64,000 bases of DNA from an uncultured Bacilli bacterium (GTDB lineage: Bacteria > Bacillota_I > Bacilli_A > RF39 > UBA660), in the NCBI GenBank assembly GCA_934141145.1, contig CAKPCA010000004.1:1-64000 (forward strand), read 5' to 3'. Made by a program: the position numbers and the translations under genes. The notes below the pieces were generated by a model. That model was given only the letters and a program-made list of their open reading frames with translations. It searched no databases and was not told the origin of the DNA. Shown here in pieces: positions 38,100-47,692 of the stretch. Each line of letters opens with the position of its first letter. Position 1 is the first letter of the stretch.

Positions 38100-40001
38100 T
38101 TAATTAGTTTTTGGATAAATTTCATAAATATATGAATTTGTATTAGTATAATATTTTGAAAATCTTATTCTAGTAGCATTACTTGGAATTGTAAATTCTT
38201 TTTCTCCGTCAAATTGGTGTTCTGCATATTCATGACTTAATAATTCATCTGCATCATCATAATAATATACAAATAAATTACCTGTACTTGCTTCTGATTT
38301 TCCTCTTACAATAAATTTTTGTCCTTGCATTGATTTATCTACTAATAAATATGATTCACTAACTGCATCTGCATAATCATTATATCTATTCATAGTAATA
38401 TAAGTATTTAAATCATTATCATATACAGAATCTGATATTGCATTTGGAAAATCTGGTGTTACGCTTGTAATATATTCTTTTTCTACGTTAGATACTTTAC
38501 TTTTCGCATAAATTGTACTTCCGGCAGCTATATTCTTTATTTCACCATTATATTTTTCCCATTCACCATTATCTATTTTATATTGCTTTAATTTTGCCTC
38601 TGTCGCATAAGAAATTGTTGCATCAAAACTTTTTTTAGTTATTCCATTTTTAGTTAATGTAGGATAATTTTTTACTATTTTTATACTTGAATTATAACTT
38701 GGATAAATTTCATATATATATGCTTCTGTCCAAGTATAGTATTTTGAAAATCTTATTTTTGTAGTATTAATTGGTATAGTACAATCTTTTTCACCATCAA
38801 ATTGTTTTTCTATATCTTCATGGCTTAACAAATTATCATTATTATCATAATAATATACAATTATGTTTCCTGTATTTGACGCAGTTTTGCCTCTTATAGT
38901 AAATTTTTGTCCTTGCATTGATTTATCTACTAATAAATATGGTTCACTAACTGCATCTGCATAATCATTATGTCTATTCATAGTAATATAAGTATTTAAA
39001 TCGTTATCAAAAATTTCATTACCTATAGCATCTTTTGCAACTTCTACACCACTCATATCTTTTTCTGCTATACTTGACTCTCTACCATTAGGTTTTACTG
39101 TCTTTGCATATATTTTACTTCCTGTTATGTTTATTTCTCCTGTATATTCTTTAAATTCTCCATTATCTACTCTATACATTATTTTTGATGCTTTATTTGT
39201 TTCATTACTTAATTTTAAACTTACTGAAACCTCTATACCTTTAGCAGTTAATTTAGGAAATGCACCTGTTAGTGTTATTGTTGGCTCTACTAACTCTTCT
39301 TTATCTATTTTCTTTTCTTCATATGTACTTATTCCTGCTTTTTTACTATTCTTTTCAAGCCATGCACTTACTTTTGAATTTTTTTCTAATCTTAATGTTA
39401 TTTCATTTTTTGTTACTTCTCGAGCATTATCCAAAGTTACCTCTTTATCGCCATCAAACACACTTCCGCTTTCTACTTTAAAATATTTTTTATATCCTTG
39501 TTTCTCTGGATATGTTATTACTAATGTTTTTTCTGTTGCCCATTCATCTGTATTTATTTTAAAATCTACAAATAAATCCATATCTCCACAATCATCCGCA
39601 AGTATACTAGTACTTCCCTCTTGATAACTTATTACATAATTATTTATACATACTTTAGCTGTACCTATTTTCCCTGTACTTGTTACATTTATTGTCCCTG
39701 CACTTGGTTTATTACCTTTCATTGTTAATAAATCATTTATTTTCTTATATGTTTTACCATTTAATGTTGTTTCTTTGGAAACTTCATATGTTCCTTCTGG
39801 AATCTTATCTGTATTATTTAAGTCTGCGTTTGCTTGATATAATCTAAATGCATCTACATATAATTTTACACTTTGTTCTGATGCACTTCTTCTTGATTTT
39901 TCTATTACATCTAATATTTTTGGTACCGCTATTAATGTTATTATTGCGAGCAAGACTATTACTGCTAAAAGCTCTATTAATGTAAATCCTTTTTTCTTCA
40001 T
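38100..40001 (-). CDS. Large prepilin-like surface protein with tandem beta-sandwich domains
   Basis: This 633-residue protein starts MKKKGFTLIELLAVIVLLAI, the class III prepilin signal and helix, followed by a pilin head to about residue 140. Ig-like segments follow, then two copies of a 110-residue domain at about 335-450 and 520-633. The two copies share DNDLNTYITMNR, LLVDKSMQGQKF and RFSKYYT, and look like coagulation-factor-type lectin folds. It shares its first 16 residues with the 716-residue protein at 14910. It is probably displayed or assembled as a pseudopilus tip, and no export genes are nearby. Confidence 0.8.
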   Translation of the reverse strand: MKKKGFTLIELLAVIVLLAIITLIAVPKILDVIEKSRRSASEQSVKLYVDAFRLYQANADLNNTDKIPEGTYEVSKETTLNGKTYKKINDLLTMKGNKPSAGTINVTSTGKIGTAKVCINNYVISYQEGSTSILADDCGDMDLFVDFKINTDEWATEKTLVITYPEKQGYKKYFKVESGSVFDGDKEVTLDNAREVTKNEITLRLEKNSKVSAWLEKNSKKAGISTYEEKKIDKEELVEPTITLTGAFPKLTAKGIEVSVSLKLSNETNKASKIMYRVDNGEFKEYTGEINITGSKIYAKTVKPNGRESSIAEKDMSGVEVAKDAIGNEIFDNDLNTYITMNRHNDYADAVSEPYLLVDKSMQGQKFTIRGKTASNTGNIIVYYYDNNDNLLSHEDIEKQFDGEKDCTIPINTTKIRFSKYYTWTEAYIYEIYPSYNSSIKIVKNYPTLTKNGITKKSFDATISYATEAKLKQYKIDNGEWEKYNGEIKNIAAGSTIYAKSKVSNVEKEYITSVTPDFPNAISDSVYDNDLNTYITMNRYNDYADAVSESYLLVDKSMQGQKFIVRGKSEASTGNLFVYYYDDADELLSHEYAEHQFDGEKEFTIPSNATRIRFSKYYTNTNSYIYEIYPKTN

Positions 40002-40083
40002 ATTTTCCTACTCTCCTACTATCTACATTAGTAGTATACATTTATTTTCTTTTTTATTCAAGCATATTATCTTAGCTTTACAT

Positions 40084-40116
40084 AAAAAAGAAGCATTTTT
40101 TATTTTGCTTCTTTTT
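40084..40116 (-). terminator. Terminator after the DUF5684-like gene
   Basis: The stem AAAAAGAAGC/GCTTCTTTTT has an A/T loop and overlaps the stop codon at 40100. Confidence 0.65.
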
Positions 40117-40576
40117 GGTCTTTTTCATCAGTTATTTTTTCTTCTTTTTCGTTCTTTTCAGTAACCACTTTAGTTTCTTTTGATTTATCTTTCATAAATG
40201 CAATCATTGGATATCCAACTGCTGGTATTATTGCTGTAACTATTGCAATAGTTTGTGTTTTACCCATCTTTATTGCTAATTTATAATTTGCAATTATATA
40301 GAATACTGTATTTGCAAATGGTATAAAGATTAACCAACCTTTTAAATCTACAAATTCAAATAATACCCATTGTGAATAGAATGGAATTAAAGAAATCCAA
40401 CCTTGTTTTCCATTTTTTTCAAATATTTTCCACATTGATATTATCATTATTGCTGAAATGGCTAATGATATAATCATTGAAAATACAAAGAATATTATTA
40501 GACCAACACCAAGTGCTCCTGCTCCTGCTGAAGAAGCAGATGTATATGCTGAACTATAATCTGTACCTATTGACAT
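40100..40576 (-). CDS. DUF5684-type small membrane protein
   Basis: This 158-residue protein has three to four membrane helices. The conserved patch IFEKNGKQGWISLIPFYSQW near residue 50 is the mark of the DUF5684 family. It ends in a highly charged Lys/Glu tail of about 30 residues. The function is unknown; the family often sits beside secretion and envelope genes. It lies 10 bases after the lipoprotein gene upstream, so the two are cotranscribed. Confidence 0.75.
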   Translation of the reverse strand: MSIGTDYSSAYTSASSAGAGALGVGLIIFFVFSMIISLAISAIMIISMWKIFEKNGKQGWISLIPFYSQWVLFEFVDLKGWLIFIPFANTVFYIIANYKLAIKMGKTQTIAIVTAIIPAVGYPMIAFMKDKSKETKVVTEKNEKEEKITDEKDQKEAK

Positions 40577-40586
40577 ATTTTACCTC

Positions 40587-41708
40587 CTAATAATTTGATA
40601 GTACATACTTACCATCTGTAATTACATACTTACCATTACTTATTTTTTTAAGAACTAACATTGCATTATAATCACTATCATAATCTTTTACTGTCTCAGA
40701 ATATGTATATGTATATTTATAATTAAATGTATAACTTAATGCAACTACAACAGTATCATTAAAATCATAAACTTTAAGTACTTTAACGTCTGTTGCAGAA
40801 TAATCAGAATAATTACTATCTAATCTACTTACTAATTTTTCATAAGAATTTTTATATGTTTCTAAATTTTTAGAACTTTCATCAAAATTAGATTTTACTT
40901 CATCCCATGATTTTTTACTATTAGCACTTGCATATATTCCTTTATAGTAGTCGGTAACAAATTTATTTACATTTTCACTATCACTAGAGAAATTAAATAA
41001 ATAATCAATTACATATTTACCATCTTTATAATCTGAAGTATATGTATAGTTGTTCTTACTTGAGGCTTTTGATTTAGAATAAGAACCGATTTCATCTTTT
41101 ATAGTAGTTTTAGCATTTTTTACTTCTATGTTATATGTACTTTTTAATACATTTTTTATTGTATATGTATTCATAGTTACATCTTCTACAGTAACTGAAG
41201 AATATGAATTTGGATGTTTAATTTTAACATCTGTTTTTTCTTCTTTAGATTCTGATAACTTTTTACCATCTAATGTAACTGTTGTTCCTTTTGGTACACT
41301 TATTTTAATGTCACCATTATAGAAACTATCGTCATATACATACCATTTATTTTTTATTTTAACAGTATCTATATAATAAATTTTATTATTATCTATAGCT
41401 ACTTTTACTTTTACAGTAGGATTACCATTTTCATCTGTTATTTCAGTACCAGATTCTTTTACTTTTACTTTTTTATTTCCTTCTATTGTTAAATTTTTAT
41501 CTACCAATAGTTTTTTAAAGGCTTCATCTGAAAAATATGAATCTTCATGATAGAAAATACTACTCATATTTTTATAATCACCTTTACTTAGTTTTTCAAC
41601 CATTTTAGTTGCAACTTTTTCTGGGCCACTACTAGCACCACAACCAGTTAAAGTAATGGTAAATAAACCAAATACTAGAACTAGTAAAATTCTTTTTAAT
41701 TTTTTCAT
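40587..41708 (-). CDS. TcaA/NTF2-like lipoprotein
   Basis: This 373-residue lipoprotein has lipobox LTGC near residue 20. An NTF2-like fold follows (about 30-125, PEKVATKMVEKLSKGDYKNM). A TcaA-like domain comes next (KISVPKGTTVTLDGKKLS near 150), and a second NTF2-like region forms the C-terminus (VNKFVTDYYKGIYASANSKKSWDEV to the end). TcaA in staphylococci is an envelope stress and glycopeptide-response protein, but equivalence is not shown here. The start follows AAAGGAAG. Confidence 0.75.
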   Translation of the reverse strand: MKKLKRILLVLVFGLFTITLTGCGASSGPEKVATKMVEKLSKGDYKNMSSIFYHEDSYFSDEAFKKLLVDKNLTIEGNKKVKVKESGTEITDENGNPTVKVKVAIDNNKIYYIDTVKIKNKWYVYDDSFYNGDIKISVPKGTTVTLDGKKLSESKEEKTDVKIKHPNSYSSVTVEDVTMNTYTIKNVLKSTYNIEVKNAKTTIKDEIGSYSKSKASSKNNYTYTSDYKDGKYVIDYLFNFSSDSENVNKFVTDYYKGIYASANSKKSWDEVKSNFDESSKNLETYKNSYEKLVSRLDSNYSDYSATDVKVLKVYDFNDTVVVALSYTFNYKYTYTYSETVKDYDSDYNAMLVLKKISNGKYVITDGKYVLSNY

Positions 41709-41831
41709 TTTTTACTTCCTTTCATTTTTTAAAATTAAATGCTTTTCTACTAAACTCACCTCTAATTCAATTATATGTGTAATTTTTATTTTTTTCAATT
41801 GTTTATTTAAAGTTTTACATTATTTAATAAA

Positions 41832-41865
41832 AAAAGTACATAATTTTCTTAAATTATATACTTTT
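41832..41865 (-). terminator. Terminator after the DUF2207-like gene
   Basis: A 15-bp stem with one G-U pair (AAAAGTACATAATTT with AAATTATATACTTTT) and a TCTT loop overlaps the stop at 41864. Confidence 0.75.
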
Positions 41866-43030
41866 ACTTTTCCATTTCTTTATCATCAAAATCTAAAACA
41901 GACATAACTATTGAAGTTAACAAATCAAGATCTAAATTATCATAATCTGCTATTTTTAATTCTTCTACTTTTGTTTCAAATTTATCTACCCATTTTTTTG
42001 ATACACCAAGTGCATATGCATATGGTAATATATCATAAAAATAATTTGGATTTTCTAAAACTAATGCATCTAATTTATCTTTTTCTACTTTTTCTAAATA
42101 ACTCTTAAAACCTTTTATTTTTAATATGATTTCATCGCCAAAATAAGTATTCTTTTTCATAAGTAATGTTAACAAGAAAATTAATGCAATAAATACATAA
42201 CTAAAGTAAAAAATTATATTATATTTTGGATTTAAATTAACTGCTAAAAAATAATTAAAAACTCCAAGTGTAAAACTTATACCATATAATGCTACAGATA
42301 CTATTTGCACTGTAATTGATTTTTTTGAAACAATATATTCTTTAAATTTATTATTAAGTTCATCATATACTTGTCTACATATATAAGTCATAAGCATAGT
42401 ATTACTAAAATCATTAATATTTTTATCATAAAATAAGCCATTATAAACTATTTTTTCTGTTACTGATAACTCTTTTAATTCGTTTATGTTACTAAATTTT
42501 AAATCTGATAAATCTTTTCCAATAACTTTTTGATATTTATCTCTTTCATCCTCTACATTTAAAACACATAAATTAACTAAATACTGTTTCCCATTATTTT
42601 CTATTATTTTTATATATTTTTTAGATACTAAGTTTAATATTAAAGAAATTATTAATTTTTTATCATTTACCCTAGAAATTACATAACCCATTTGTGCAGG
42701 ATCTAAATCTGCTGGAGGATAATATTCTACTGTTTTAAGTTTTTCCTTGTTATTTTTTCCAAATAATATCCATAAAATGAATGTTATTATTAAAATTATA
42801 AATATTATTAATGAACATATTAAACTTTTATTATCATAATCGATAAATGAAGTATTTTTCATTTCCATTATTAAAGATATTATAATTAATGCTAATATTA
42901 CAATTATTGGTGCTAAAGAAGATAATATCTTTTTAAAAGGTTGCTTTGCTTCTGGAACATGTTTTTTTATCAATATCACAGAAAAAACAAAAAGTATAAT
43001 TTCAATAATTAAAAATATAATAGTATTCAT
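41864..43030 (-). CDS. DUF2207-family membrane protein, without the outer domain
   Basis: This 388-residue protein has three N-terminal membrane helices and then the cytosolic DUF2207 core beginning EYYPPADLDPAQMGYVI near residue 100. Two further helices lie near 245-290, and the family C-terminal block ILPYAYALGVSKKWVDKFE near 345. Typical DUF2207 proteins have a signal peptide and a large extracellular beta domain before the first helix; here the chain starts directly with membrane helices. The role is unknown. Own ribosome site (AAGGAG) and terminator. Confidence 0.82.
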   Translation of the reverse strand: MNTIIFLIIEIILFVFSVILIKKHVPEAKQPFKKILSSLAPIIVILALIIISLIMEMKNTSFIDYDNKSLICSLIIFIILIITFILWILFGKNNKEKLKTVEYYPPADLDPAQMGYVISRVNDKKLIISLILNLVSKKYIKIIENNGKQYLVNLCVLNVEDERDKYQKVIGKDLSDLKFSNINELKELSVTEKIVYNGLFYDKNINDFSNTMLMTYICRQVYDELNNKFKEYIVSKKSITVQIVSVALYGISFTLGVFNYFLAVNLNPKYNIIFYFSYVFIALIFLLTLLMKKNTYFGDEIILKIKGFKSYLEKVEKDKLDALVLENPNYFYDILPYAYALGVSKKWVDKFETKVEELKIADYDNLDLDLLTSIVMSVLDFDDKEMEK

Positions 43031-43059
43031 AGTTTTTCTCCTTTTAAAAATTATAACAT

Positions 43060-43098
43060 AAAAAAGACTCAGAATAAATCTTATTCTAAGTTTTTTTC
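43060..43098 (-). terminator. Terminator of the HD-valS operon
   Basis: The inner stem AGAATAA/TTATTCT is extended by A and T tracts. It lies just past the stop of the 117-residue gene. Confidence 0.6.
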
Positions 43099-43112
43099 AT
43101 ATTTTAGTTAAC

Positions 43113-43466
43113 TTAACTATTCGCTATTTTATATTTTTTTATATTTACATTATTTTTATATGATTCAAGTGAATTTGCATCAATAAAATGATCTCCAACA
43201 TTTCCTGGACATGTTGACATCATAACTCCTTCACGCCATCCATTTTTATGAATATCTTTATCAATTTTTATTCTATTAATTAATGAATTTAATTTATCAA
43301 ATTCAACATATCCTCCATTTTCTATTTTTGCTAAAAGTACATTTTCTTTATACATTTCATAATTATATCTAAAAAATCCGTAAGATTCATCTATATCATC
43401 TTTTAACGTATCATTGATATATGTGCACTTTAGTATTGTACCAGTATATAAACCTTCTATTTTCAT
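43113..43466 (-). CDS. Hypothetical protein after valS
   Basis: No family was recognised for this 117-residue protein. It looks like a small alpha/beta cytosolic protein, with EGLYTGTILKCTYINDTL at the N-terminus and WREGVMMSTCPGNVGDHFIDA near residue 78. It starts 12 bases after the valS stop with a strong GGAGG ribosome site, so it belongs to the T-box-led operon. Confidence 0.65.
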   Translation of the reverse strand: MKIEGLYTGTILKCTYINDTLKDDIDESYGFFRYNYEMYKENVLLAKIENGGYVEFDKLNSLINRIKIDKDIHKNGWREGVMMSTCPGNVGDHFIDANSLESYKNNVNIKKYKIANS

Positions 43467-43478
43467 TTTAAACCTCCA

Positions 43479-46025
43479 TTATTTTAATTTTTCAAGTATA
43501 ATTGCAAGTTCTTTCTTTTCGTTTTCTAATTTTATTTTTTCTTCTTCAACTAAATTCTTTGGAGCATTATTAACATATCCTGGATTAGATAGTAATTTTT
43601 CTCTTCTTGCAATATTACTTTCTAAAGTCATTTTTTCTTTTTCTAAAGCATCTTTTTGTTTTTTATTTTCTTCTTCAGATACTTCATAATAATAAGTTAA
43701 TTTAACATTTAATTCATTTGTATTTGACTCTATTGTTACTTTACTATATTCACTATCTTGTACTTCATTATTTAATTTAAGCATATTTTTAATAATTTTT
43801 TCAGCACTTAAATTATTACATTCTAAACTATATTTAAATTCTTTTGGAATATTATTTTCTTTCTTTGTAATTCTTGATTTTGTAATAAAGTTTCTTATTT
43901 CTTCCATTAATTTTATAGTATCATCAAAGTTTAATTCTTCATTTACTTTTGGATAAGAACTAATCATAATACCTTCTGTTTCTTTTACTGGAAGCATACT
44001 ATATATTTCTTCAGTTACAAAAGGCATAAATGGATGAAGTAATTTTAAGATATTTGTTAATACATATAAAAGTGTACTTTTTGTTGATGAATTGTCCATA
44101 TTAAATTTAGAAAATTCTATATATCCATCACAGAAATCATCCCAAATAAAGTTGTATAGTTCTGTTCCTACATTTTGGAATTCATATTTATCCATATTTT
44201 TTCTAACTTCACTTATTGTTTTATTAAGTTTTGTTAATATCCATTTATCACTAAATGTAAGTGTAGAAAAATCATATCCTTTTACATTTTCTATATTCAT
44301 TAATGTAAATCTTGATGCATTCCATATTTTATTTATAAAGTTCCAAGTAGATTTCATTTTTTCTTCATCAAATCTTAAATCTTGACCTGGCGCTGAATTA
44401 GTTGTTAAGAAATATCTAAGTGCATCGCATCCATATTCTTCTATCATATCCATAGGATCTATACCATTACCTAAACTTTTACTCATTTTTCTTCCATCTT
44501 TATCACGAATAAGTCCATGTATTATGCAATCTTTAAATGGAACTTCTTTAGTAAATTCTAGTGATTGGAACATCATTCTAGATACCCAGAAGAATATAAT
44601 ATCATAACCTGTTACAAGTGCATTTGTTGGATAATATCTATTAAATAAATCAGTATTATCTGGCCAGCCTAATGTACTAAATGGCCATAATGCGCTACTA
44701 AACCAAGTATCAAGTACATCTTCATCTTGAATCCATCCTTCACCTGGTGATTCAACTTGTACTTTAACTTCATTATCTTTATACCATGCTGGTACTCTAA
44801 TACCCCACCATAATTGTCTTGATATACACCAGTCATGACAATCATTCATCCAGTTTTCAAGTACTTTTTCGCATCTTGCTGGATAAAAGTTAACTTTATT
44901 ATCTGTTTTTTGATTTTCTAATAAATTATGTGCTAAATCACTCATCTTAACAAACCATTGTTCTGATAAATAAGGTTCTACCATTACACCTGTTCTTTCA
45001 GAATGTCCAACACTATGAGTTATTTTTTCAATATTAATAAGTAAATCTTTTTCTTTTAATTCTTCTATTAATTTTTCTCTTGCTTCAAATCTATCAAGCC
45101 CTTTATAATTTAATGCATTTTCATTCATATGAGCAGTTTCATCCATAACAACTATTCTCTCTAGGTTATGTCTATTACCTACTTCAAAGTCATTTGGATC
45201 ATGTGCAGGAGTAATTTTAACAACACCTGTACCTTTTTCCATATCAGCGTGTTCATCACCTATGATAGGTATTAATTTACCAACTATAGGTAAAATAACA
45301 TTTTTACCTATTAATTTATTATATCTTTCATCTTTAGGATTAACTGCAACTGCTGTATCACCAAATAATGTTTCTGGTCTTGTAGTTGCTACATCAAGAT
45401 AATCATTTGTTCCTTCAATATAATATTTTAAATGATAGAATGCTCCTTCTACATCTTTATATATAACTTCTTCATTAGAAAGAGCTGTTCTTGCTTCTGG
45501 ATCCCAGTTAATTATTTTTTTACCTCTATAAATAAGTCCATCGTTATACATTTTTATAAATGCATAATTTACTGCTTTTTGTGATACTTCATCTAAGGTA
45601 AATCTTTCTTTTGAATAATCTAAACTAATACCCATTTTAGACCATTGTTTTCTTATATTATCAGCATATTCATCTTTCCATTTCCATGCTTCTTTTAAGA
45701 AGTTTTCTCTACCTAATTCATATTTATTTATTCCTTCTTTTTTTAATTTAGCAACTACTTTTGCTTCTGTTGCAATTGCGGCATGGTCCATACCTGGAAG
45801 CCATAATACATCATATCCATCCATTCTTTTATACCTACATATTATATCTTGAATTGATACATCTTGTGCATGCCCAATATGTAACTTACCTGTTATATTA
45901 GGTGGTGGAAGTACCATTGAAAATGGTGTTTTTGTTTTATCACCTGACATAAAGTAATTATTATTAAGCCAGATCTCATATTTTCCTTCTTCTACTTTTT
46001 TATGATCATATTTAATTTCTAACAT
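43479..46025 (-). CDS. valS: Valyl-tRNA synthetase
   Basis: This 848-residue class I synthetase has the HIGH-type motif PPPNITGKLHIGHA near residue 40 and the KMSKS motif DGRKMSKSLGNGIDP near 510. The editing domain lies between them (TTRPETLFGDTAVAVNP near 213). The anticodon-binding domain and a C-terminal coiled-coil arm (about 780-848) complete the chain. It is slightly shorter than the usual 880 residues. Its start overlaps the end of the HD-domain gene by 14 bases. Transcription is probably controlled by the T-box leader at 46738-46980. Confidence 0.97.
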   Translation of the reverse strand: MLEIKYDHKKVEEGKYEIWLNNNYFMSGDKTKTPFSMVLPPPNITGKLHIGHAQDVSIQDIICRYKRMDGYDVLWLPGMDHAAIATEAKVVAKLKKEGINKYELGRENFLKEAWKWKDEYADNIRKQWSKMGISLDYSKERFTLDEVSQKAVNYAFIKMYNDGLIYRGKKIINWDPEARTALSNEEVIYKDVEGAFYHLKYYIEGTNDYLDVATTRPETLFGDTAVAVNPKDERYNKLIGKNVILPIVGKLIPIIGDEHADMEKGTGVVKITPAHDPNDFEVGNRHNLERIVVMDETAHMNENALNYKGLDRFEAREKLIEELKEKDLLINIEKITHSVGHSERTGVMVEPYLSEQWFVKMSDLAHNLLENQKTDNKVNFYPARCEKVLENWMNDCHDWCISRQLWWGIRVPAWYKDNEVKVQVESPGEGWIQDEDVLDTWFSSALWPFSTLGWPDNTDLFNRYYPTNALVTGYDIIFFWVSRMMFQSLEFTKEVPFKDCIIHGLIRDKDGRKMSKSLGNGIDPMDMIEEYGCDALRYFLTTNSAPGQDLRFDEEKMKSTWNFINKIWNASRFTLMNIENVKGYDFSTLTFSDKWILTKLNKTISEVRKNMDKYEFQNVGTELYNFIWDDFCDGYIEFSKFNMDNSSTKSTLLYVLTNILKLLHPFMPFVTEEIYSMLPVKETEGIMISSYPKVNEELNFDDTIKLMEEIRNFITKSRITKKENNIPKEFKYSLECNNLSAEKIIKNMLKLNNEVQDSEYSKVTIESNTNELNVKLTYYYEVSEEENKKQKDALEKEKMTLESNIARREKLLSNPGYVNNAPKNLVEEEKIKLENEKKELAIILEKLK

Positions 46026-46737
46026 ATTTATCTATCCTCTCATCCATATATTTATTTACTATATCAATTACTTCATCAAATTTTTCTTTATGATCTAAAA
46101 TATTATAAAATATATTTAAATTTGTTTTAAATTCTTCTAAGCACTCATCATAATTTATATCAAAGGCCCAAGCAAAAGCTGTAACGATTTCATCATTTTT
46201 TGTTTTTTCATTAGTTCTTAAAATTTCTGAATGATTTCTTACTGAATTTATAATTGACTCACTTATTTCACTAATATCACTTCTTAATTTATTACTTATT
46301 CCATAAATATGCATTATATCTATTTTATCAATATCTCTAATAAGTTTTGCATGTTCCATAATTCTTTCATCTGTTATATCTTCAATTTTAAATTTATTAT
46401 GATTTTTTATTGCTAATTTTATTAATTCATAGTCATCCTTATTATCCCAAAATTTTTCGATCAATCCATCATCAAAAAGTATTTTTACTCCCAAATTTGC
46501 ATGATCAATAGTTTTTTTATCTTCAAAACTATCATATTGTTTTACTTGTTCAAATCTACCAATATCATGAAGTAATCCTATTAGGCTGGCAAGCTTTATA
46601 TCATAATCACTGAAACCTAGTTTTTTTGAATATTTTTGACTTAACTCCATAACTCTAATAGAATGATCATATTTTGATTTAATTTTAATATTATTTAAAT
46701 CATAATTACTTACATATTTTCTAAATTCTTCTATCAT
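46012..46737 (-). CDS. HD-domain phosphohydrolase
   Basis: This 241-residue protein has the HD metal motifs: KYDHSIRVMELS near residue 22, GLLHDIGRFEQ near 53, IDHANLGVKI near 75, IKNHNKF near 106, and DIDKIDIMH near 130. Such enzymes hydrolyse nucleotides or phosphodiesters, and the substrate is not evident. The start after GGAGGTAAAA is used. A longer frame to 46797 runs through the T-box terminator and was rejected. Its placement directly behind a valine-type T-box and before valS is unusual. Confidence 0.85.
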   Translation of the reverse strand: MIEEFRKYVSNYDLNNIKIKSKYDHSIRVMELSQKYSKKLGFSDYDIKLASLIGLLHDIGRFEQVKQYDSFEDKKTIDHANLGVKILFDDGLIEKFWDNKDDYELIKLAIKNHNKFKIEDITDERIMEHAKLIRDIDKIDIMHIYGISNKLRSDISEISESIINSVRNHSEILRTNEKTKNDEIVTAFAWAFDINYDECLEEFKTNLNIFYNILDHKEKFDEVIDIVNKYMDERIDKYVRN

Positions 46738-46980
46738 TTTTACCTCCAAAAAAGAAAAATATCCATGAATGTAAGGACGATTTTTTCGCGGTACCACCTT
46801 ACTTCATAGATATTTCTATGCTCTTTAAATATTTAACGCATATCATACGTAACATTTTAATTATATTTCAAATGTTAGGTTCATAAGCTACCTTCAAATA
46901 TTATATTTATTAGTTTTCACCAAGCACTAACTCTCTTTTAAAATATTAATATTTTACTCCTCTTAATCAAAACCTTTATA
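46738..46980 (-). promoter_or_regulatory. T-box leader, valine-specific
   Basis: On the minus strand stem I shows AGAGAG and GGTGAAAA, closed by AAATATTA with its complement TAATATTT. GAAGGTAGC follows at 46887-46895, giving specifier GTA (Val) at 46889-46891. The T-box AAGGTGGTACCGCG lies near 46787-46801. The terminator pairs ATATCTATGAA with TTCATGGATAT and ends in a T-run. valS is the second gene downstream, which agrees with the codon. Confidence 0.9.
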
Positions 46981-46985
46981 GATAA

Positions 46986-47051
46986 ATTATATATTTTACT
47001 AGTAATTTTGTCAATATTTACTTGACAAAACATATTATAATGTGATATTAT
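46986..47051. promoter_or_regulatory. Divergent sigma-A promoters sharing an inverted repeat
   Basis: The minus-strand promoter for the valS leader is consensus: TTGACA (47009-47014), 17 bases, TATAAT (46986-46991). The plus-strand promoter has TTGACA at 47022-47027 and TATTAT at 47046-47051. The two -35 boxes lie inside a 9-bp inverted repeat, TTTTGTCAA and TTGACAAAA, six bases apart. Confidence 0.75.
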
Positions 47052-47082
47052 TTCAACCGTGCCTAAAAAAGGAGGTTAAAAA

Positions 47083-47307
47083 ATGATTAATAAAAAAATT
47101 CAAAAATTACAAGATGAAATAAATATGTTAGATAATACAATTAAATATTTTTATGATAAAAAGCTTTCCAGGGGATTAAGCAGTGAAGATTATGAAAGAT
47201 ATGATGTTGCAAAAAAAGCAAAAAAGAGAAAGCAAAAAGAATTAGAAGATATAATTAAAATATTTAATAATAACAATTCTATCATGTCATATACATATAC
47301 TATTTAA
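47083..47307 (+). CDS. Small coiled-coil protein
   Basis: This 74-residue Lys/Glu-rich protein is predicted to form two long helices (IQKLQDEINMLDNTIKYFYD and DVAKKAKKRKQKELEDIIKI). It has no recognised family, signal or membrane segment. A consensus -35, a very strong ribosome site (AAGGAGG, eight bases before ATG) and a terminator that overlaps its stop mark it as a well-expressed single gene. Confidence 0.7.
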   Translation: MINKKIQKLQDEINMLDNTIKYFYDKKLSRGLSSEDYERYDVAKKAKKRKQKELEDIIKIFNNNNSIMSYTYTI

Positions 47308-47320
47308 GTATATGTTTTTA
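47293..47320 (+). terminator. Terminator of the coiled-coil gene
   Basis: The stem ACATATACT/AGTATATGT has a 5-base loop that holds the stop codon, and TTTTTATTTT follows. Confidence 0.7.
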
Positions 47321-47692
47321 TTTTGTATACTGATTATTCCTTATAAATTCCCTTAAGAGCTTAGTAATTGCTCTTTTTTCTATTCTTGATACATAACTTC
47401 TAGATATATTAAGTTCTTTTGCAATTTCTTTTTGTGTTAATTCATCATAACCATTAAACCCATATCTTTTATATATAATTAGTTTTTCTCTATCTGATAA
47501 TACATTTAAGTATTTACCTAATAATTCAATATTATTTTTTAAATGTATATCTTCTGCAAAATCTGGTTTTGGAGTCTTTAATATATCCATAAATGTTATT
47601 TCATTACCATCTTTATCATAACCTACAGATTCATCAATACTAATATTTTTACTATTTTTTTTATCACTTCTAAAGTGCATCAATATTTCATT
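47318..47692 (-). CDS. sigK: sigK, 3' part (split by the skin-like element)
   Basis: This is the C-terminal half of the late mother-cell sigma factor. From the attachment core the chain reads NEILMHFRSDKKNSKNISID, then region 3 (GYDKDGNEITFMDIL) and region 4 with HTH TQKEIAKELNISRSYVSRIEKRA. It corresponds to SpoIIIC of Bacillus subtilis. The open frame extends to 47770 only by running backwards over the recombinase 3' end in another frame, so that part is not sigK. It has no start signal here and should be silent until excision joins it, in frame, to the 5' part at 55483-55813. Confidence 0.93.
   Translation of the reverse strand, partial: NEILMHFRSDKKNSKNISIDESVGYDKDGNEITFMDILKTPKPDFAEDIHLKNNIELLGKYLNVLSDREKLIIYKRYGFNGYDELTQKEIAKELNISRSYVSRIEKRAITKLLREFIRNNQYTK

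Noticed and set aside
46738..46797. Longer N-terminus of the HD-domain protein
   Set aside because: It would be translated from the T-box terminator region; the GGAGG site points to the later ATG.
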